Positions 58,501 through 64,000 of a stretch of 64,000 nucleotides of DNA are shown here, piece by piece. This DNA is from Laburnicola sp. R22_1 (Eukaryota; Ascomycota; Dothideomycetes; Pleosporales; Didymosphaeriaceae): NCBI GenBank assembly GCA_014281115.1, contig JACONQ010000001.1, forward strand, positions 2,604,001-2,668,000, written 5' to 3'. A program made the position numbers and the translations under genes. Numbering within the stretch: position 1 is the stretch's first letter; each line of letters begins with the position of its first letter. The notes under the pieces are model-generated. The model saw only the letters and a program-made list of their open reading frames with translations. It had not been told where the DNA came from and made no database searches.

Positions 58501-60060
58501 ATCTCTTAGTGCGTAAGGTAATCCTGTGGGTATAGAAGGTTGCCTATTCTATTAGTTCTAGTTAGTATTCTAGAATCTATTAGTTGTAAAGCTCTTACAG
58601 CTTAGTAATAACTATATTATCTGCTCGCTTTAGGCTTGTAGATTCTAATTTAGTATCCCACTATAGTCCTTAATGTTATAGTATCCTAAAAGACACTAGG
58701 TTATATAGAAGATCTGGACAATAGGCCATATTATTAAGGTATAGTATCTGCTATCTAGCTGGGCCCTTTAGTTTAAGGTAAACTGTGCCATATTCTTTAA
58801 CCTATATTTGTGTATTTCTAGCCCATATAAAGTCTCTAGGCGATAGAGGACGAAATAAGACAAATTAATTAAGGTCGTTCGCAATGTGGCAGGTAGTGCC
58901 TAAATTAAGAATTAAGGAGTATCGTAGTGAGTAGCTCGTAGAATCAGATTGATATAATGCCGCATTAAAGCTAGCTTAGATAGTGGAAATTTTTCGTCCA
59001 TCTAGTTAATTATTATTAATCTCAGGAGTAGAGGTATGTAAGTTCTTAATTTGTGGGATTTAAGATCTTGGTCTCTTTACCTTACTTATCTCCTCTTATA
59101 GATCTAAATTATTTCTAATTTTGTATTATACTATATCTATAAAGCCAGGTTGTAGCCTAAACTACTCTAATGCATATTCTAGATATGCGTAGAAGTAGTC
59201 TTTTAGACTATGCCTTTGTTTATAAGTAGGGCATTTTCTGTCTTTAACTGCTGTTGTATTCTCTATTAAGAACTGCTTAGATATAGTACTTTAACTAAAG
59301 GATTGTTTTTGTTAAGGTCTCCCCCATTCATATTAGTTATTCGTGGAAGATGGCGCGTCTTTGGCAGCGTGAAAGGCGTCCCTATTAGTGCCTAGAGTGA
59401 ATACACTACTAGCAGCGAGAGATGGCTTACTAGCAGCAAAGGCGCCCCTATACTATTTACCCTTAATTAGGTAGAGTATTGCTATATATTCTTAGAAGCG
59501 TTTTATTATCTTCTTCCTTATTATATCTGCATCTTGGCATCTAGTTTCTTAAAAGAACACGTCTTAGGTAGGGGCAGCCTTTATAATTGCCTATAGTTCT
59601 CGCTCTATCCCGCTTGTCTTCCTTATTAACGCCTACTATCTACGTCTTAGGTATATTATTTATCTCTGCTTCTATAGCTGCCTAATCATACTTAGTTAGC
59701 TAGGTATCCTAGTTTAAGGGTTATCTTATTAGTTTAAGAGCCTATAGGTATCGCGATCTCGCTCTATCCCGCTTGTCTTCCTTATTAACGCCTACTATCT
59801 ACGTTAGAGATTTAATCTATTGCTAGATCTACTCTCTAGACTTGTAGCAGTTACATTGTAGGTATTGCGACACAGTTAATTAGATATAGATAACCACTTT
59901 CTTAAGACTTATTCTCTCCTCTTAGTATTCCTTATCCTTAATCTTATAGTCCTTAAGCTGTATCTTATAGAACTTAATATCCTCCTTATATGTCTTAAGG
60001 CCTAAATTTAATAGCTCTAATAGGCGCATTGGAGGATTTTATTAATTATTGTTATTTACG
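55560..60060 (-). pseudogene. Copia-2 gag-pol remnant
   Basis: On the minus strand, read through stops, the Copia order is clear. A GAG-pre-integrase zinc region has WHKRLGYLGPSALKYL and CDACE (58370-58500). Integrase follows. Reverse transcriptase has YDVTNAFVHAKID and RMPQGYNKS (56660-56800) and ALYGL. The active-site box appears as FHVNNIII (near 56535), where both aspartates have become Asn. The frame ends with EMIANGLTKALP (near 55625-55670), normally ADGLTK. Stops replace Gln, Trp and Arg. Gag lies towards 59-60 kb and is poorly preserved. Confidence 0.85.
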
Positions 60061-60301
60061 CGGATAATTAGCTAGTAACTCGCTATTTCTGGCGTTAACA
60101 GCGGTGTCGGCTTTTCGCGTAGGAGTTTGGCTTTATCTGGATTAATAATAGGCTATATATCTATTAGCTCGCATCGCACTTTTAGCTACAGTAGCTATGG
60201 TGTATAGTTAGTGTAATTGGTTAACACGATCGTTAAGTCGCGGAGTGTTAACAGCGATATTATCTTTTCTTAGGGTCGATTAAGGCAGTGAGACTCTTAA
60301 T

Positions 60302-60464
60302 TATTAGATTTGAGCACTATTTAAGCTTATTAAGATGGGGAGTCTAATAGATAAGATGGATAAACAGTTATATTGTGTGTTCTGTGACTTGTTGACTTTA
60401 GGTCTAATTTAGAGGGTAGAGTCGACCACGTGCCCTCGTTCAGCAACACGGCTCTAATCTAACA
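60302..60464 (-). repeat. 5' LTR of Copia-2
   Basis: 163 bp partner of 55291-55453. The first dinucleotide is TA in place of TG. Confidence 0.92.
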
Positions 60465-62001
60465 CATAGACTATTATAACTACTTCCTATACTAGAGCAC
60501 TATTAGCAATTTATTTTAGTTAACTTTATTATAGAACTCCCACCCTATAAGAATAATAATCGCGTTTACACTAGCATTATAGTAGTAGTAGACTAACTAA
60601 GTAAGAAAAGAAAGTTTATTACCATATAGAATATTACTATAAAGTTAACAGTACGCGCGTTTCTAAAATACGTATAGCGTAAGGAAGAATACCCTTTAGA
60701 AATAATTAGCAACTATGGTTATTAGTTTGTCTTATATTTCTAGAAGAGGCTTTGTTAACGCCTAGGTACACGCCCCCAACTCTCTACTACATACTATTTA
60801 GAGACTAATAGCCAGACTAAAATCGCCAACGCGTTCCTTAAGCAATACCTTCGTTCTTATATTAACTATTAACAAGATAACTAGGCTGTATTTCTACCTA
60901 TGGCCAAGTTTGTCGCTAATAGTCACATTAGCAAGTTAATAACTATCGCACTATTTCTAGCAATAAAAGGTTATATACCGCGCAATAGTACCACACTAAA
61001 AATAGCGTCTAACTCTAAACTAGAATAATATTTATCCACACTCACTCGCTTAGATCGCGCCTACGCTAATAAGTTTATTAATAAACTTACTTAACTCTAT
61101 AACTTCTTACGTAATAACTTATAATAGGCACAAGCCAAGTAAGCCAAGTATATAGACGCCTCACACACACTATCCCCACACTTTAATATTAGTAAATATA
61201 TTATACTTAATGCTCGCAACCTTATTATAAAATAACGAAGCTATAGTCTTAACTTTAAAAATCGCGAACCCTTCTAAATTATGCGTTTAATTAATAATAA
61301 GGCCTATAAGTTAGACCTACCTATAAAAATAGGTCGCCTACATAATATATTCTACCTATAGTTACTACACCTATATAATAGTCAGCTAATAGATAGGCAG
61401 AAGACAGATAAGAATATACCCCATCTTAACAAGACTACTAATAATAACCCAGACTATAAAGTAAAAGCCATCCTTTCTAGCTAGCTAAATAAGCAATATA
61501 AGAATCTTTATATAGGTAAGGGCCTACTACTATAATACAAAATACTATAGCAGGGCTATAATAATTCTATATAGAAGCCTTACTATCTTATTATTAATAC
61601 TACTAAGGAGGTTTAGAAATTCCACAACTTAAACCCCCGTAAGCCTTCTATACACCCTAGATTTATAGACCTCGCCGTCTGCCAAGAAATTATATTAGCG
61701 CTTATTGTCGCGAAGTCCCTCTTATAATATATAGATTAGCAGATAAATAGATATAGGTCTAAAGTTAATAAGGAAGGCAGTCCCTCTAGAAAGTCAACGT
61801 GCTATTTATAATAGACCTAGCTAATACTATATAATAACTCTACTTAATGCCAAACTGCCACCCCTAATACTTAGTAAGACTTACCTAATAGTCTACAATA
61901 CCGCCTAATAGTTTGTAATATTTTATAATAGTTCTAGATAGCGCGTTAGATAGGTAATAGAACGTAGCGTTAGGAGCCACTACTTAGAGGGGGGAGAGTA
62001 A

Positions 62002-62171
62002 TGTTACTAGGCAAGCTATAGGCAGGTGACCTAGTTAGGACTAGCGCCTTGGCAGCTATATATAGTTAGTGCGCAATACGTAATTGTACGCTATCGTAAG
62101 TATCTTATATTTAAATAACTACTTTTATCTCATCTATAACTAGATGCGTAACAGATAATTAGACCCTTATA
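62002..62171 (+). repeat. 3' LTR of Gypsy-2
   Basis: 170 bp, TGTTACTAGGC...TTATA, the partner of 49022-49193, preceded by a G-rich polypurine tract. Confidence 0.88.
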
Positions 62172-63064
62172 ATACTTATTAAAGTACTTTAGCTATTGCA
62201 GACTAAGCTTATTTATTATTTTATCGTTCTTAGAGACTACAATAACCTAATTATAAGGTAGATCCTTCTCCTTATACTAGGTAAAGAGGTAGTACTTGCC
62301 CCTAAAGATAATAAAGGGTAGGATCTACTACCCTATTATGTTAATGCCTTAGATAACTGTTGTCTACTCTCTATTGCCCTGCTGCACCTACTTTAGCTAT
62401 CCTTAACACTTAGAGCCTATAACTACTACTCTAGTTAATCTTATGCCTATTATAAAGCCAGAATTGTCGAAATTATAGGTGTCCTTATCTAGAATACTAT
62501 ACTTAGCCTTTATGTTCTTTATAAGCTGAAACCAGCCTTATATTACCTTAGAATTCTTCTAGAGGGCTCTCTTATAGTTGTACTTTTAATTAAACTTAAC
62601 TTAAAGCTTTAGCTAGCGCTTAATAAAGTTATAAGGCAATCTCTAGCTAACTAGCTTATAGTGGCGTACAGCTAGTAAAGAATTAGCCATATCTTTTATA
62701 GCATTAAGCTAGGATAGAAATCCTCGCGCGTCTAGGTCGAGTATATACTGCATAATTACCTACTCCTCTCTTATAGTAAGTCTTATTTTATTAGGTACGC
62801 AGTCGCGTCTAAATATCTTTCTAGCGTGTTAGTTGCTAAGTATACTTTAAAAGACGTTATAGAGGGCTATAGCGCATTGCTAAGAGAGTGTTACGTTTTA
62901 TTTAATAGCCTAGATTATAAGCTATATACGCGCTTCTTTTAACACTAGTAGTTTATTATATAGTTAAGGTATTACGTTATACTATTGCTAATAGTACGTT
63001 TTAGTAGGGTCTTAGCAAAGTAATTAACTTAATAGAATAATTAACTCGAGTGTAAAGTACGTTA

Positions 63065-63400
63065 ATAAAAGAAGATTTATTAAGAATAACCTTAATATAG
63101 TAATAAAGTAATAGTGTATCTAGTACGTATTACTCTTATTCTATTATTATAAGAAATAGTATATACCTATTAATATATTAACTTATATTATTTATAATAA
63201 TCTAAATAGTAGTTTATAACTTAGAATAGTAGTTTATAACTTAAGATAGCAAAAAGAAAATAGCTTATAGTGTGGCTGCGCTAAAGTTATATCTCTCCTA
63301 AAGTTCTAAGTAGTCTCTTTATAAAAACTTTGTATATATATAGAAACTATACGCTAAGACTACTAAGCTTGCTTAGTAGTTTAAACGCGCTTTTTTTTAT
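63065..63400. other. AT-rich host sequence right of nest 4
   Basis: No frame. A 23 bp direct repeat around AATAGTAGTTTATAACTTA occurs twice near 63205-63245. Confidence 0.5.
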
Positions 63401-63401
63401 T

Positions 63402-63519
63402 ATTACCTTTTTACGCCTTTTTTTTTAATTACTAAGCAGGAGGCTTTGCTTTTTTTATTATGTTATTTAAGATAAAAGCCTTTGTCGTCCTACTTCTAGG
63501 TAGACAAAATAACGCCACA
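63402..63519. repeat. MITE-family copy (right half)
   Basis: Inverse of the halves at 26949 and 33047: ATTACTAAGCAGGAGGC, then TTTAAGATAAAAGCC and the end AACGCCACA. It is better preserved than the others and gives the likely terminus TGTGGCGTTA. Confidence 0.78.
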
Positions 63520-64000
63520 CACGTATAAACTATAAGACTTAATAGTATAACTAAAGTTTCCTAGGTTAATAGTAAAAGTATATTAGAATAGTATAATTAG
63601 AAGTAACTATGTAAAGAGCTAGGTATATAACAAACTATAGGATAGTAACCTTAGAGTCACTACTTAACAACAGACTTTAAAGGGCGGCGAAACATGGCCT
63701 ATTAAAGGGTGGTAGTAAGAGAATCCGCATAACGCATAGTGTTAACCTAGCCAAAGCTTAACTAGTTAATAGTGGGGAATGCACATAAAGTTAATGCGCG
63801 CCCCACCAGTTCTTTGTTACCTTGTGCCACCTTAATAGAGCATAGTTCTGTTGGCATGCTCTAGCTAAATTTTGATCCCCCTTAGATGTCTGCCCATGGC
63901 GCTAGTGTGTTACTATTAGCGCTTCCTCGCGCTCTACTATACACCCTAGAATTGGCTCTTACTATCTGCAAGGAGGCCTGCAAGAACAATTCCACAATTT
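63520..64000. other. Window end, less AT-rich, no gene assigned
   Basis: From about 63660 the base composition becomes more balanced. A short inverted repeat GTGGGG...CCCCAC spans 63774-63809. The last 100 bases can be read on the plus strand without stops (ALPRALLYTLELALTICKEA), but the piece is too short to identify. It could be the start of another, younger element. Confidence 0.4.

Larger units (their letters stand above)
55291..60464 (-). mobile_element. Copia-type LTR retrotransposon (Copia-2), RIP-degraded
   Basis: Two 163 bp LTRs, 55291-55453 (TGTTAGATT...AATCTAACA) and 60302-60464 (first bases TATTAGATT), are flanked by a perfect CATAG duplication (55286-55290 and 60465-60469). A G-rich polypurine tract on the minus strand lies beside the left LTR (55454-55467), so it is minus-strand. 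It is inserted between the RNase H and integrase parts of Gypsy-2. LTR differences are nearly all transitions. Confidence 0.92.
50200..61990 (+). pseudogene. Gypsy-2 gag-pol with chromodomain, RIP-inactivated
   Basis: Plus-strand frames give the full Gypsy order. Gag spans about 50280-52100 and ends in a zinc-knuckle relic YFKCSKVDHYV (near 52016). Reverse transcriptase (about 53280-53960) has FLSVVNIIAAFNAVRIKEG and the active-site box YLDNILIYS (near 53670), one Asp being Asn. RNase H starts ETNISNF (near 54121) where the family has ETDASDF. The frame is split by Copia-2 at 55291. It resumes with integrase from about 60480, including a DASHTLSPHFNIS and NREPF stretch. A chromodomain with WQGYNNS-like order and VxKFHNLNPRKP follows near 61540-61660. 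Chromodomains guide integration to modified histones. Dozens of stops make it non-functional. Confidence 0.85.
49022..62171 (+). mobile_element. Chromovirus Gypsy retrotransposon (Gypsy-2), split by Copia-2
   Basis: LTRs of about 170 bp lie at 49022-49193 (TATTACTAGGC...) and 62002-62171 (TGTTACTAGGC...). The duplication is ACACT (49017-49021) and ATACT (62172-62176), one transition apart. A purine tract GAGGGGGGAGAG lies just before the right LTR, giving plus orientation. Minus Copia-2 it is about 8 kb. Strongly RIP-degraded. Confidence 0.9.
48300..62950 (-). pseudogene. pogo-E transposase remnant in two pieces
   Basis: Pieces at about 48300-49021 and 62172-62950 on the minus strand. The second keeps the first catalytic block as NFDNSGFIIG (near 62445-62475), with Glu to Asn-type change beside an intact Asp. 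Sequence around it (AATTATAGGTGTCCTTATC) is shared with pogo-1 at 3110-3130, so the two families are sisters although their terminal repeats differ. No open frame remains. Confidence 0.65.
48054..63062 (-). mobile_element. pogo/Fot1-like DNA transposon (pogo-E), split by Gypsy-2
   Basis: Inverted repeats start ACGTACTTTGCACTCGAG at 48054 and end as the inverse CTCGAGTGTAAAGTACGT at 63062. TA duplications lie at 48052-48053 and 63063-63064. Removing Gypsy-2 (49022-62171) and one duplication leaves about 1.85 kb. It was first noticed because both flanks of Gypsy-2 resemble pogo-1 internal sequence. It is the oldest layer of this nest. Confidence 0.87.

Noticed and set aside
63774..63809. GTGGGG...CCCCAC inverted repeat near the window end
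   Set aside because: The arms match for only a few bases. No T-tract or gene context supports a terminator, and no TA or other duplication supports a transposon end.
1..64000. Mitochondrial or organellar origin because of high AT content
   Set aside because: Nuclear transposon families, spliceosomal-type introns and RIP-type mutation indicate nuclear DNA. No organelle genes or tRNAs are seen.
1..64000. Starship-type giant element with a tyrosine-recombinase captain
   Set aside because: No captain-like recombinase frame or cargo gene set could be recognised. The structure is explained by nested ordinary transposons.

Overview
The window is a repeat-dense, AT-rich block from the nuclear genome of a filamentous ascomycete fungus (Pezizomycotina; species not determined). 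Three things point there. Short GT-AG introns of about 50-170 bp split a secreted-type gene. The transposons are of fungal pogo/Fot1, chromovirus Gypsy, Copia, Tad-like LINE and hAT kinds. Nearly every element carries nonsense and missense changes of the C-to-T / G-to-A type (CAA or CAG to stop, TGG to stop, Asp to Asn), the footprint of repeat-induced point mutation (RIP). Only one long gene is undamaged: the gag-pol polyprotein of a young Copia element.

Most of the sequence can be decomposed into nested transposons with boundaries fixed by terminal repeats and target-site duplications (TSDs). Nest 1 (4411-26067): a RIP-degraded Gypsy (Gypsy-1, minus strand) inside a 0.8 kb repeat. It carries a pogo element at its left LTR edge (pogo-A, 4413-6203), a solo LTR (19933-20250) and a LINE (6438-17684). 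The LINE contains pogo-B (7375-15412), which contains the intact Copia-1 (7548-13481). Nest 2 (33163-43334): an LTR element (LTR-3) hosting a 5.9 kb hAT (35459-41372). Nest 3 (43507-47477): pogo-C containing pogo-D (44995-47110). Nest 4 (48054-63062): pogo-E split by chromovirus Gypsy-2 (49022-62171), itself split by Copia-2 (55291-60464). A free-standing pogo-1 lies at 1832-3695, a gag remnant at 250-1160, and copies of a short inverted-repeat element (MITE-like) near 26.6, 27.0, 33.0 and 63.4 kb.

The only non-transposon genic material is an island at about 28690-32620. It holds a broken secreted multidomain gene (SGNH hydrolase end, three fibronectin III domains, a Cys-rich repeat and a C-terminal domain) and a second Cys-rich fragment. 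Both carry RIP-type stops.

The layers give a relative chronology. The outer elements are the most AT-rich and the most broken, and the innermost one has identical LTRs and an open frame. One junction suggests that RIP itself made a TA target later used by a TA-specific transposon: the first TG of the Gypsy-1 left LTR is TA, and pogo-A sits exactly there. A second copy of the flanking 0.8 kb repeat at 42215-43013 preserves the pre-insertion (empty) site of Gypsy-1. No RNA genes, CRISPR arrays or bacterial features were seen. All comparisons were made by eye, so percent identities are not given.
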